Positions 8,187-16,938 of a stretch of 64,000 nt of DNA are shown here, one piece after another. The first letter of the stretch is position 1, and every line of letters starts with the position of its first letter. The position numbers and the translations under genes are program-made. The stretch is taken from NCBI GenBank assembly GCA_002083405.1, contig LVWT01000049.1, positions 62,001 to 126,000 on the forward strand. Reading direction: 5' to 3'. Below the pieces are notes generated by a model that did no database searches, was not told the origin of the DNA, and saw nothing but the letters and a program-made list of their open reading frames with translations. This DNA is from Nitrospira sp. SG-bin2 (lineage in GTDB: Bacteria > Nitrospirota > Nitrospiria > Nitrospirales > Nitrospiraceae).

Positions 8187-8883
8187 AGGTGCCTCGTCTG
8201 GGTTTGTAGCCGCGGAGCGCATCTTCCACCAGCGCCCGCATGTGTTCCTGTTGCGCTTCGATATCCTGAGTCGCATCCATCGTCAGCAGGCCGAACTCAT
8301 CAACGATCTTGTCATATTCGGCCAGGATCTGGGACTGAAACATTCTGAAACTTTCTGTCACATCCGGGCTGAGATTCATGTCCATGCCGGCTTCGTAGTA
8401 TTTGAATTGTCCTCGTGTTCCCCGCAAGAGCCGAGAGATGGCCGTTTCGATGGGTATTTTGTAATAGAAGGCCATGTCGGGTTTGATGGCGAACGCATAC
8501 AGTTTGCGCACCCAATCCCGCGAGACGCCTCGTACGACATCGCGCGAAAACGCCGTGTACATATAGCGGTCGGCCAAGACGAGCATGCCGGCTTTCAGGG
8601 GAGGGAGAATGTGATGATAGAGCCGGCTGGCGAAATCCGTCGCATGGAGCAAGCTGAACGTCGTCGGCGTGAGGCTCTTGGTTTTCTTGCCACGTTTTGT
8701 AGTGTCTTTGACCAGATCTGATGAATTCCACTCCGTAAAAAATACCTTGTGGCCTTTTGACTCCAGCCACTTGTGCAGGAGCAGCAGTTGCGTGCTCTTC
8801 CCGGACCCGTCGATGCCTTCGACGATGATCAGTTTTCCGGGGTAGGGGTGGGACGGGGATTTGGCATACCCGTGATCGGTCAT
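8134..8883 (-). CDS. Thymidylate-kinase-like protein
   Basis: The 249-residue protein has an intact P-loop VEGIDGSGKST (residues 21-31) and the LADRYMYTA motif of the thymidylate kinase family. As in its neighbour, the canonical REPGGT loop is replaced, here by TEWNSSD. It therefore may phosphorylate another substrate or act only with its paralogue. Its ATG overlaps the ppx stop by 4 bp (ATGA), so translation is coupled to the exopolyphosphatase. The pairing with Ppx/GppA suggests nucleotide or polyphosphate metabolism. That link is inference. Confidence 0.75.
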   Translation of the reverse strand: MTDHGYAKSPSHPYPGKLIIVEGIDGSGKSTQLLLLHKWLESKGHKVFFTEWNSSDLVKDTTKRGKKTKSLTPTTFSLLHATDFASRLYHHILPPLKAGMLVLADRYMYTAFSRDVVRGVSRDWVRKLYAFAIKPDMAFYYKIPIETAISRLLRGTRGQFKYYEAGMDMNLSPDVTESFRMFQSQILAEYDKIVDEFGLLTMDATQDIEAQQEHMRALVEDALRGYKPRRGTYGRRTLFWRRFDIPKSE

Positions 8884-10433
8884 GATTGAGCAGCCTCCTG
8901 CGGCACTTCGCAGAACCGGACACGCCGGCGGAAGGCCTGTTCAAATAAGTCGGCTCGATTCTTCGCTGCCCAGAGTTCCATCTCAGCATCGCCCGACACG
9001 GTCGCTTCGATGGTCACGGTCGTTCCGATCTTTACGTTCACGGTCTGAACGGTCGAGAAATGGGTGCGGTCGAGTCCATCCGCGATCCGCAGCAAGGCGG
9101 ACAGGATTTTCACGATGCGCTTCAAGCGGGGAGCCAACTCTCCGAATCCCTGATGCTTCAGCGTCGGCATCGACCGGCGGTGATAGCGGGCGACGTTGGC
9201 TACCACCTCGATTTCCTCAGCCGTCAAACCGACCAGATCGCTGTGCTTGATCAGGTAGTATGCATGCTTATGATGCTGCCGGGGATTGATCAGATAGCCG
9301 ATATCGTGCAGCAGGGCGGCATACTCAAGCCAGGCACGCTCCTGCTGACCCAGCCCGTGCAGCCGTTTGGTTTGGTCGAACAAGCGGAGGGCCAGCGCGG
9401 CCACATGCAGCGAATGCACTTCCGGCGTCTGGCAGCGGCGGGCCAGTCCGATCACATTCCGCCGGCGCACATCGGGGATCTCGTTTTCGGCTTTCAAACC
9501 CTCGCGATGCCGCGCGATAAAGTCATAAATCATGCCTTCGCGAATGGCCTTGTCGCACAGCGTCATCTCATTCAGGCCGGACAGCTCCAGCAGGCGTCGG
9601 AGTACGACGGCCGCGGGCAGCAGGGTATCGACACGCTTCGGGTCGAGACCGGGAATCGCCAATCGCGTCTTCAGCGGCGATTGAGCCAATTCCAATTCCA
9701 GCAGGCGGAGGTCTTTCAACGAAACCGTGGCCAGATTGTGTTGCGGCAACGGCCGTCCGGTCTGCTTGATATGGATTATTTCGGCCAGATTGCCGGCCAT
9801 GCCGGAGGTGGCTATCAGTGAGTCGAACTTTTTCACGGCAAACGACTCGATGGCCGCCTTCAGCTGACCGGTTACGGCGTCTTCGAGCGCGCGCATCAAC
9901 GGGGCCGACGGCGGTGTGTTCGGGAGAAATTGCTCTGCTAAGCGAATCGCCCCCAGTTTGAGGCTCTTGGCGTGAATCATCCGGTCTCGATTCCCCAGGA
10001 TCAGTTCGACCGAACCGCCGCCGACATCGACGACTAGGGTGGGTTTGTCCGCAAGCGCGATGCTGTTCTTCACACCCAGAAAAATCAGCCGGGCTTCCTC
10101 AGTTCCGCTGATCACCCGCACCCGTACTCCCGCCTGTTCCTCAACTAGGTTGATAAAGTCGCCGCCGTTCCGAGCCTCACGCACGGCGCTGGTGGCGACT
10201 GCCACAGTCCGATCGAATCCCTTGTTGCGGGCCAGCGTTGCCAGCGTCTTGAGCACCTCGATGGCGCGAGCGATCGCCTCATCGGAAAGTCGCCGCGTGG
10301 CGAAGGTTCCGTTGCCCAGGCGCGTCACATCTTTGAAGCGGTCGAGAATTTTATAGCTGGCATCCGGGAGGATCTCAGCCAGCACCATGTGGATGGAATT
10401 GGTTCCGATATCGATGACGGCGAGTTTAGCCAC
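8880..10433 (-). CDS. ppx: Ppx/GppA exopolyphosphatase / pppGpp phosphohydrolase
   Basis: This 517-residue protein has the ASKHA-fold Ppx/GppA domain in residues 1-300. It shows AVIDIGTNSIH, the AVATSAVREARNG segment, a VISGTEEARLIFLGV loop and VVDVGGGSVELI. A C-terminal HD-type helical domain (about 320-500) contains the metal-binding pair in EYAALLHDIGYLINPRQHHKHAYYLI. The family releases phosphate from polyphosphate or converts pppGpp to ppGpp. The start is GTG at 10433. It heads an operon with the two kinase-like genes. Confidence 0.88.
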   Translation of the reverse strand: MAKLAVIDIGTNSIHMVLAEILPDASYKILDRFKDVTRLGNGTFATRRLSDEAIARAIEVLKTLATLARNKGFDRTVAVATSAVREARNGGDFINLVEEQAGVRVRVISGTEEARLIFLGVKNSIALADKPTLVVDVGGGSVELILGNRDRMIHAKSLKLGAIRLAEQFLPNTPPSAPLMRALEDAVTGQLKAAIESFAVKKFDSLIATSGMAGNLAEIIHIKQTGRPLPQHNLATVSLKDLRLLELELAQSPLKTRLAIPGLDPKRVDTLLPAAVVLRRLLELSGLNEMTLCDKAIREGMIYDFIARHREGLKAENEIPDVRRRNVIGLARRCQTPEVHSLHVAALALRLFDQTKRLHGLGQQERAWLEYAALLHDIGYLINPRQHHKHAYYLIKHSDLVGLTAEEIEVVANVARYHRRSMPTLKHQGFGELAPRLKRIVKILSALLRIADGLDRTHFSTVQTVNVKIGTTVTIEATVSGDAEMELWAAKNRADLFEQAFRRRVRFCEVPQEAAQS

Positions 10434-10782
10434 CGGAGCGCACCCTTAAAAAATGGGGTCGATACGAAAGTCCTGGGACCTTAAAGAACGGGGAGGTACC
10501 TGTCAAGGATGCGAATATTAAGTTTGTGTTACAGACTGAAATGCCAGTATCGGCCAGTGGGACTTCTCTAACGCCCGTATGACTCATGACCGTTTGCCGG
10601 GGCATCAGAGTCGCAAGAGCTAATGGCGTATGGCTTATGGCACAAGCAGTGCTGAGTTATGAGTTCTTAGTTGTGATTTGTCAGATACAACTCAACACTT
10701 AAAACGCATAACTCAAAACTTTCCGGTTCAGTCCTGTGCTATACGCCATCAGCTATACGCTCTTGTCCTCTGTGGACCGCCG
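10434..10782. other. Intergenic gap with a long imperfect palindrome
   Basis: The gap separates the Pal-like gene from ppx. No open reading frame in it looks coding. Most of it is the word-type palindrome at 10613-10765. The ppx promoter presumably lies in 10434-10610 but none was recognised. Confidence 0.5.
10613..10765. repeat. Word-type hairpin (GGCGTATGGC / GAGTTATGAGTT words)
   Basis: Two nested pairs of arms are visible. The outer arm CAAGAGC...GGCGTATGGC (from 10613) is matched by GCTATACGCC...GCTCTTG (ending at 10765). The inner words GAGTTATGAGTT and AGTTGT (10654-10673) are matched by ACAACT and CATAACTC (10687-10716). The arms consist of degenerate tandem words, as at the other word-type loci. 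Confidence 0.65.
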
Positions 10783-11328
10783 CTACTCTTTCACTGTGAA
10801 ATGGACGCTCCGGTTCTTCTGCATACACTCGTTCGTATGTTCAAAACACAGCGGACGATCCTTTCCGTAGCTCGTCGTCTTGAGGTCGACGGACAATCCT
10901 AAATGCTGGAGGTAGGTCTTCACATTTCTGGCCCGGCGTTCACCCAAGACAAGATTGTAGGCGGATGTTCCGATTTCATCGCCGCGGCCTTCGAGCACGA
11001 TACGCGCGATACCGCTGCTCTTCAACTGTCTCGCATTTGCTTCCAATACCGGTAGCGCATCCGCGCGGAGCCTGTCCTGGTCGAAATCGAACAGCACATC
11101 CATCAGCGAATCCTTGCCCGATTCAGCCTCGTGTTTGGCTGACAATTCAGAACGATCAGGGGTAACAGTGCGAGCCGGCGCTTCCTTGATGGCCTGCTCC
11201 TTGATTCGTTCTTCTCCAGCCCGCCCTTCCTGACCGGTTCCCGATCCTGATAGGGCTGAGCAGCCGTGCATCACAAGCATAGCCATAATCGGTGCGCCGA
11301 CAACCCATAACACTCGATCTTGTCGCAT
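10783..11328 (-). CDS. OmpA/Pal-like peptidoglycan-associated lipoprotein
   Basis: The 181-residue protein starts MRQDRVLWVVGAPIMAMLVMHGC, a lipoprotein signal peptide with Cys23 as the probable lipidation site. A charged linker leads to an OmpA_C domain from about residue 75: VLFDFDQDRL, an LEGRGDEIGTSAYNL peptidoglycan-binding stretch and GERRARNVKTYL. It would anchor the outer membrane to peptidoglycan. Two cysteines near the C-terminus (CFEHTNEC) are unusual and may form a disulfide. The internal ATG is preferred over an upstream GTG because only it gives a signal peptide. Confidence 0.85.
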   Translation of the reverse strand: MRQDRVLWVVGAPIMAMLVMHGCSALSGSGTGQEGRAGEERIKEQAIKEAPARTVTPDRSELSAKHEAESGKDSLMDVLFDFDQDRLRADALPVLEANARQLKSSGIARIVLEGRGDEIGTSAYNLVLGERRARNVKTYLQHLGLSVDLKTTSYGKDRPLCFEHTNECMQKNRSVHFTVKE

Positions 11329-11366
11329 ATGTCCCCTCTCTTCAGATAATAAAGTGCGTAAAAATT

Positions 11367-14300
11367 CTATAACGCTGCGGCCACGGTGGTCATTTGTGTG
11401 TACACCTGGATGCCGTCCTTCAATGGTTCCCACGTGAGTATTGCCAAGGTATCATCGACATAGTATGGCGTTCGCATACCGTTCAGCACACAGGTGACGC
11501 CGGGTGTCCAGGCAAGGACCCAGAGTGCTTTGCGTGAGAGCGTGCTCTGGCGGTGCGCTTCCGGCAAGAGCGGGTCGAGTGCGTGCGCTATTGCTGTTGT
11601 GCGCGCGCGGCTGCGTTCGGTCGCTTCACGCCGCATTCCACGGAGCAGGGCCAGCAGTTCAGGCACATACCGCTCGCGCCAAGCCTCCCATCGTTCCAAT
11701 GGTTCTCCGGTCAAGTGGCGTGACAGGGTTTGTATCGCCTGATTGACTTGTGGGGCAATCATCTGGCGCTCAAGTTGTTCCCAATGCTCCAGGCCCTGGA
11801 TTTGTGGACGCACCCTCTGCAACTCTTGAGACCAATTGAAAAACTCGCCTGGCGCCGTCCCTTGCTTGGCTTGCTGCATAGCCGGCGCAATCGAGTCCCG
11901 GTATTCTTGTTCAAGTGTGCCGACAGCGTCAAGCTGCCGGGCGACATCGATCGGTGCATCTTCAAGGGGCAGGTCTGCCAGGCGCAATATACCACTGTGT
12001 GGAGCGGGCATGGCGTTCAAGGGGCGATTCACCAACACAGCGACACCGGCCTGTTGCGCATACTCCAGTACGGTCTGCCGGCCGGCGGCGCCCGTGTTGG
12101 GTGTCAATGCGGCTCCTGACTCAAACAGATTCATTGGCAGTTGCAGGACGCGGAAGTGATGGGTTTCCAGACCCGCCGATTTGGCTGCCGCTTGCGCCGC
12201 TTCAATCATGGAAGAGAGCGAGGTGGCTTCCGGACTTTCGGCCGGAGCGGTCACGGTATTCGAGGACACACCGTAGTACTGGAGCCGCCCTGCCGCCACT
12301 TGGGATTCAAAATACGTGAAGGCCTGCTCAAGCCGGCTATAGAATTGCGCGCGAAGCGCGGCCAGGTCCTGCTCACCGCGGTGCGTGGCTTCCGATAAAA
12401 AGTATTCCGGGTTGTGCAGAAGACAGACATCCAACGTGAGTAGACCGAGGCGATCCAAGGATAGCGCCAATTGATCTGCCAGGAATTCCGGATGGATGCA
12501 GTGCCAAATGCCGTCTCCGTACTTGACCATGTCAGGATAGGCACGTCCGGAATGTTCTCTGGCTTCGGCCAGTTTCAAGTTCTCCCCCTGCACGTAGCCG
12601 ATCTTGGAGACGACGACGACCTCTTCGCGGCGGAGTTCGCCCGATGCGATCAGTTCTGCGAGTACGGTCCCTACGGCACGTTCACTGTCACCATCCATGT
12701 AATTCGTTGAGGTATCGATCACATTGCAAGAGGCCCGCAAGGCTTTCTTGAGCGCGCCTCGATGGTCGGCCTCTTGAGCATGCACACGATAGGTGCCGAA
12801 TCCCACGCGTGTCGTGGTAAGTCCGGTGGTGCCGAACGAGGTGAAGCCTCCCGCCAGCGCGGCATCGCCGGCCAGGCCGATCATGCGCGCCGCATAGGAG
12901 GCGGTTCCTTGGACCGTCGCACGGCCGGAGATCTGCGCGCCCCTCAGTATCTTCGGTTCGCCGCCTTTCCGCGCGCTCGTCTGCAGTGCGTCCGATATCG
13001 CGCGTGGGTCGGTAATCGGCTGCAGGCAGCTGAAGTTTCGACAGATGTAGAGCGCCGGTTGCCCGTCAACCGGTTGCTTCCCTTTCAGAAGGGGCAAGGA
13101 TGAGGGCGTGCCCGGCGCGGCTGTTGCGATGATGCGATTGGGAAGGTACTGGTCTGCGACTGCTCGACGAAGGGCGCGGAGTCCTTCCTGTGTCTCGTCG
13201 CCGACAAAGGCCAGTTCAATTGGTCCCTCCGTCAGAAAATCTACCAGCGCCAGGGTTTTGGCAAAGGCCCTCGGGTAACGGGCGATCTGCCGTCCGTAGG
13301 CCCGTACTGCACCGATCGCCGCATCACGCCAGTCCTGCCGGTCGAAGTGAAAAGACAGCCGGGCCAAGGCCGATGCGGCCACCGCATTGGCGCTGGGGGT
13401 GGCGCCATCGGCGCCTTCCCGGGCACGGAGAATGAGCGACTCATGATGTGTTGCGGTGGTAAAGAAGCCGCCCTGCGTCTCGTCCAAAAAATCGCTCATG
13501 AGGAAGCCGGCCAGCCGCGCCGCTACATGGAGGTATGTCTCGGAGGCTCCAGCCTCGTAGAGATCAAGCAGTCCCTCTGCCAGGAAGGCGTAGTCTTCGA
13601 GATAAGCTCCAAGATGCGCGCGTCCGGCCCGCGATGTCCGTAATAACCGGCCGTCGGGCCGTGCATGGGTTTGAAGCAGGAAGTCGGCGTTTCGTTGAGC
13701 CGCCTCGCGGTAGCGATCTTCTCCGAACACCCTGGCTGCTTCGGCGAGGGCCGACAGCATCATGCCGTTCCAGGCCGTGATCACCTTGTCATCCAGCCCG
13801 GGAGGGATTCGCTGCTGCCGCGCCCGATACAGCGCCGGTTTTGCGCAGGCGGCGGTCTCTAGGAGTTCATCGGTCGTCAGATCAATGTGCCGGGCGACCT
13901 CTTCGATGGGGCGCAGGCGATTCGGAATATTCGTATGTTCCCAGTTGCCGGCATCGGTGATGTCATAGAGTGCGCAGAACCGCCGGGCTGTTTCATCGTC
14001 GTTCAGCGCGGCTCGCACGTCGGCCGGTGTCCAGACGAAAAATTTCCCCTCGACGCCTTCGGAGTCGGCATCCGTCGCAGAATAAAATCCGCCCGCCGGT
14101 CCGGTCATTTCCCGGAGCACATAATCCAGCGTTTCGGTTGCCACCTGCCGGTAGAGGGGGCTCTTCGTGACTTGATAAGCTTCGACGTAGACGCGGGCGA
14201 GCAGCGCATTATCGTAGAGCATCTTCTCGAAATGCGGCACGAGCCAGCGGGCATCGGTCGAATAGCGGGCGAATCCTCCGCCGATATGGTCGTAGATTCC

Positions 14301-15044
14301 TCCCGCCGCCATCATGTCGAGGGTTTTGGTGACCATGGCGAGGGCCTGTTTGTCTCCCGATCGCCGGTGACAGCGAAGCAGTAACGACAGCCCGGCTGCC
14401 GGCGGAAACTTGGGCGCGGTGCCGAAGCCGCCGTTGGTCTTATCGAATTCACTATTGAACTGTGCGACGGCCTCCTCCAGCGCCGATTCGCTGACCGAGA
14501 CAGGGGAAGGGATACGGCCGGCGTCCTTCAACCGCGACGTCATGTCCTTCGCCTGGGCGTGAATGCCTTCGGCGTCAGTTCGCCAATAGTCGGCGATCTT
14601 CTTCAGCAGTGTGCCGAACCCCGGTCTGCCCCACCGGTCTTCAGGGGGAAAGTAGGTGCCGGCGAAAAACGGTTTTTGCTCCGGCGTCAGGAAGATGGTC
14701 ATGGGCCAGCCGCCCTGGCCGTGGTTCATGGCGACCGTGGCCTGCATGTAGATTTCATCCAGGTCAGGCCGTTCTTCCCGATCGACCTTGATGCAGACGA
14801 AGTCACGGTTCATCAATTCGGCGGTCGCGTCGTTCTCGAACGACTCCCGTTCCATGACGTGGCACCAGTGGCAGGCGGAATAGCCTATTGAAAGCAGAAT
14901 AGGCCGGTTCTTGTCCTTCGCCGCCTGCAAGGCTTCCGGTCCCCAGGGATACCAGTCGACGGGGTTATAGGCATGTTGAAGCAGATAGGGGCTGGTTTCG
15001 TGGATCAGCCGATTCGGAGGCCTGGTATTTGCCGATGAGGACAT
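11367..15044 (-). CDS. Fusion of DUF255/YyaL thioredoxin-domain protein with an aldo/keto reductase
   Basis: This 1225-residue protein has two parts. Residues 1 to about 700 form a YyaL/DUF255 protein: HETSPYLLQHAYNPVDWYPW, a thioredoxin-like CHWC at 58-61, then the six-hairpin glycosidase-like region with GGIYDHIGGGFARYSTD and VPHFEKMLYDNA. From about 725 to the end lies an aldo/keto reductase with GFGTYRV, the tetrad Asp and Tyr in DTSTNYMDG, Lys in VVVSKIG and His in CLLHNPE. The families are normally separate, and no stop or frameshift interrupts the join. I chose ATG 15044 because longer frames run through the repeat at 15103-15172. Function of the fusion is unknown. Confidence 0.85.
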   Translation of the reverse strand: MSSSANTRPPNRLIHETSPYLLQHAYNPVDWYPWGPEALQAAKDKNRPILLSIGYSACHWCHVMERESFENDATAELMNRDFVCIKVDREERPDLDEIYMQATVAMNHGQGGWPMTIFLTPEQKPFFAGTYFPPEDRWGRPGFGTLLKKIADYWRTDAEGIHAQAKDMTSRLKDAGRIPSPVSVSESALEEAVAQFNSEFDKTNGGFGTAPKFPPAAGLSLLLRCHRRSGDKQALAMVTKTLDMMAAGGIYDHIGGGFARYSTDARWLVPHFEKMLYDNALLARVYVEAYQVTKSPLYRQVATETLDYVLREMTGPAGGFYSATDADSEGVEGKFFVWTPADVRAALNDDETARRFCALYDITDAGNWEHTNIPNRLRPIEEVARHIDLTTDELLETAACAKPALYRARQQRIPPGLDDKVITAWNGMMLSALAEAARVFGEDRYREAAQRNADFLLQTHARPDGRLLRTSRAGRAHLGAYLEDYAFLAEGLLDLYEAGASETYLHVAARLAGFLMSDFLDETQGGFFTTATHHESLILRAREGADGATPSANAVAASALARLSFHFDRQDWRDAAIGAVRAYGRQIARYPRAFAKTLALVDFLTEGPIELAFVGDETQEGLRALRRAVADQYLPNRIIATAAPGTPSSLPLLKGKQPVDGQPALYICRNFSCLQPITDPRAISDALQTSARKGGEPKILRGAQISGRATVQGTASYAARMIGLAGDAALAGGFTSFGTTGLTTTRVGFGTYRVHAQEADHRGALKKALRASCNVIDTSTNYMDGDSERAVGTVLAELIASGELRREEVVVVSKIGYVQGENLKLAEAREHSGRAYPDMVKYGDGIWHCIHPEFLADQLALSLDRLGLLTLDVCLLHNPEYFLSEATHRGEQDLAALRAQFYSRLEQAFTYFESQVAAGRLQYYGVSSNTVTAPAESPEATSLSSMIEAAQAAAKSAGLETHHFRVLQLPMNLFESGAALTPNTGAAGRQTVLEYAQQAGVAVLVNRPLNAMPAPHSGILRLADLPLEDAPIDVARQLDAVGTLEQEYRDSIAPAMQQAKQGTAPGEFFNWSQELQRVRPQIQGLEHWEQLERQMIAPQVNQAIQTLSRHLTGEPLERWEAWRERYVPELLALLRGMRREATERSRARTTAIAHALDPLLPEAHRQSTLSRKALWVLAWTPGVTCVLNGMRTPYYVDDTLAILTWEPLKDGIQVYTQMTTVAAAL

Positions 15045-15102
15045 AAGCCGACACCCTAGCATCGGAGCGAGAACAGCGTCAACGGAGCGGTGTTCGTGAA
15101 AT

Positions 15103-15172
15103 GTGAGTGGCAAGTAGCAAGTGGTGAGTGGTTGTTCTTCGCCACTGACCACTCGCCACTGACCACTTACCA
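15103..15172. repeat. Word-type hairpin (GTGAGTGGCAAGTAG / ACCACTCGCCACTG words)
   Basis: The left arm at 15103-15132 is built from GTGAGTGG, CAAGTAG and CAAGTGG. The right arm at 15142-15172 is built from GCCACTGACCACT repeated twice. They can fold back on each other around a GTTCTTC loop. An inverted, longer copy lies on the other side of the malic enzyme gene at 16633-16848. Confidence 0.7.
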
Positions 15173-15211
15173 ATGTGGTAGGCTAGACCATAGGAGAGGA
15201 CGCCAGCACCC

Positions 15212-16645
15212 ATGAACGATACCGGCCCCTATTCCAATTACCGTCTGACTGTCCGGCTGGAGCTCGCGAATAAGCCGGGCGTTTTTGCCCGCGTGGCGGC
15301 GCTGCTGGCTGAAGAACAAGCCAATCTCGGCGCCGTCGACATCGTCTCAGCAACGAAAACTTGCATGGTCCGGGACGTGACTTTCGACGCGCAGAGCGAG
15401 GCTCATGGCAAGAAGGTGCTGGCCCGGCTTGCTGCGCTATCCGATGTCACGGTGCTTTCGGCCTCCGATCGTATTTTTCTGCTGCATCTCGGGGGGAAAA
15501 TTCGGGTGGAGGGGAAGATTGCAATTAGTACGCGCAATGTCCTCTCGATGGTCTATACGCCCGGCGTCGGCCGGGTCGCCCAAGCCATCGCGCAGGACAA
15601 GTCCAAAGCCTATGTGTTTACCAGTAAAAGCAACAGTGTGGCGATCGTTACGGACGGGTCGGCGGTGTTGGGACTGGGCAATCTCGGCCCGGAAGCGGCA
15701 CTGCCTGTGATGGAAGGCAAAGCGATGTTGTTCAAAGAGCTGGCCGGTATCGATGCCTGGCCGCTTTGCCTCAATACGCAGGACCCGGACGTGATTGTGC
15801 GGATCGTGCAAGGGATCGCGCCGGGATTCGGCGCAATCAATCTGGAAGATATCGGCGCGCCCCGCTGTTTCGAGATCGAGCGACGGCTGAAACAATCGCT
15901 CGATGTGCCGGTCATGCATGATGATCAACATGGGACGGCTGTGGTCATCCTGGCGGCCCTCACGAACGCGCTCCGGGTAGTGGGAAAGCGGATAGAGCAG
16001 GTGCGCGTTGTCGTCAACGGGCTCGGCGCGGCGGGAACGGCATGCTGCCGAATGTTGCTGGCGGCCGGCGTGTCGCATCTTCTGGGCTGCGATAAGGAAG
16101 GCATCATCTTGTACGGTGAGGCTGAGCAATTGCGGGCCTGCCGGGCCGATCTGGCCGGCTGTCTCACCCCGGAGAATCCGAGGGGGACGTTGCGTGACGC
16201 GCTGAAAGGCGCCGATGTCTTTATCGGCCTGTCAGTCGGAAATATCCTGAGCGCGGAGGATCTCGACGCGATGGCTACGGACCGGATCGTGTTCGCGATG
16301 GCGAATCCGGACCCGGAAGTCTCGCCGGAGCTGGCCGCGTCGCACTGCCGCGTCTTTGCCACCGGACGCTCGGATTACCCCAACCAGATCAATAATGCGC
16401 TCGCGTTTCCAGGCATCTTCCGAGGAGCACTCGACGTGCAGGCCGCCGAGATCAACGAGGTGATGAAGTTGGCTGCTGCCAATGCCCTGGCTCATACGAT
16501 CCCTGAAGGCGCGGTGAGTGAGGATTACATTATTCCCAGCCTCTTCGACAAAACAGTCGTTCCAAACGTGGCCCAAGCTGTTGCCGCCGCTGCCCGAGAC
16601 ACAGGCGTGGCGCGCCGTCGGAACAAAGCGAAGAGTGAAATGTGA
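15212..16645 (+). CDS. NAD(P)-dependent malic enzyme with N-terminal ACT domain
   Basis: The 477-residue enzyme would decarboxylate malate to pyruvate with NAD(P) reduction. Residues about 9-85 form an ACT-type ligand-binding domain (LTVRLELANKPGVFARVAALL). The malic domain follows with VYTPGVGRVAQAI, SNSVAIVTDGSAVLGLGNLGP, MEGKAMLFKELAGIDA and DVPVMHDDQHGTA. The NAD domain contains VVVNGLGAAGTA. AGGAGAGG sits 16 bp before the ATG. The ACT domain suggests amino-acid or other small-molecule control. It is a single gene bracketed by inverted word-type repeats. Cofactor choice cannot be read with confidence. Confidence 0.9.
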   Translation: MNDTGPYSNYRLTVRLELANKPGVFARVAALLAEEQANLGAVDIVSATKTCMVRDVTFDAQSEAHGKKVLARLAALSDVTVLSASDRIFLLHLGGKIRVEGKIAISTRNVLSMVYTPGVGRVAQAIAQDKSKAYVFTSKSNSVAIVTDGSAVLGLGNLGPEAALPVMEGKAMLFKELAGIDAWPLCLNTQDPDVIVRIVQGIAPGFGAINLEDIGAPRCFEIERRLKQSLDVPVMHDDQHGTAVVILAALTNALRVVGKRIEQVRVVVNGLGAAGTACCRMLLAAGVSHLLGCDKEGIILYGEAEQLRACRADLAGCLTPENPRGTLRDALKGADVFIGLSVGNILSAEDLDAMATDRIVFAMANPDPEVSPELAASHCRVFATGRSDYPNQINNALAFPGIFRGALDVQAAEINEVMKLAAANALAHTIPEGAVSEDYIIPSLFDKTVVPNVAQAVAAAARDTGVARRRNKAKSEM

Positions 16646-16848
16646 GGGGTGAGTAGTCAGTGGTCAGTGGCCAGTAGTGAGTAGCTAGTGGCGAGTGGTC
16701 AGTGGCGAAGAACGCCCAGCACGTCGGCGTCATCGGCTCTTGCTGTGGCCGTCATAAACAAAGGGGAAGCCTCCCTTCCGGAAGACTCCCTCTCTGGTCG
16801 CATCTTACTCTGCGCCACTTACCACTTGCTACTTGCCGCTCACCTCTT
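16633..16848. repeat. Word-type hairpin, inverted copy of the 15103 element with insert
   Basis: The left arm (16633-16707) ends in GGCGAGTGGTCAGTGGCGAA, the reverse complement of the right arm at 15142-15172. The right arm (about 16812-16848) contains CCACTTGCTACTTGCC, the reverse complement of the left arm at 15103-15132. About 100 bp of unrelated sequence separates the arms here. The malic enzyme gene thus lies between two inverted copies. Confidence 0.7.
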
Positions 16849-16903
16849 ATCCCCCCTCGCGTCAGGCGGGTCCCGAAGCCCCTTCTGGCTCTAAATCCCA
16901 CTG

Positions 16904-16912
16904 TGGTACAAT
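16904..16912 (+). promoter_or_regulatory. Candidate extended -10 promoter for the J-domain gene
   Basis: TGGTACAAT matches the extended -10 form (TGn plus TACAAT, one mismatch to TATAAT). It lies 26 bp before the ATG at 16939. A -35 resembling TTCTGG 18 bp upstream is weak. Sequence-only call. Confidence 0.35.
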
Positions 16913-16938
16913 GCGCGCCTCTTATCAGCAGACGAGCT

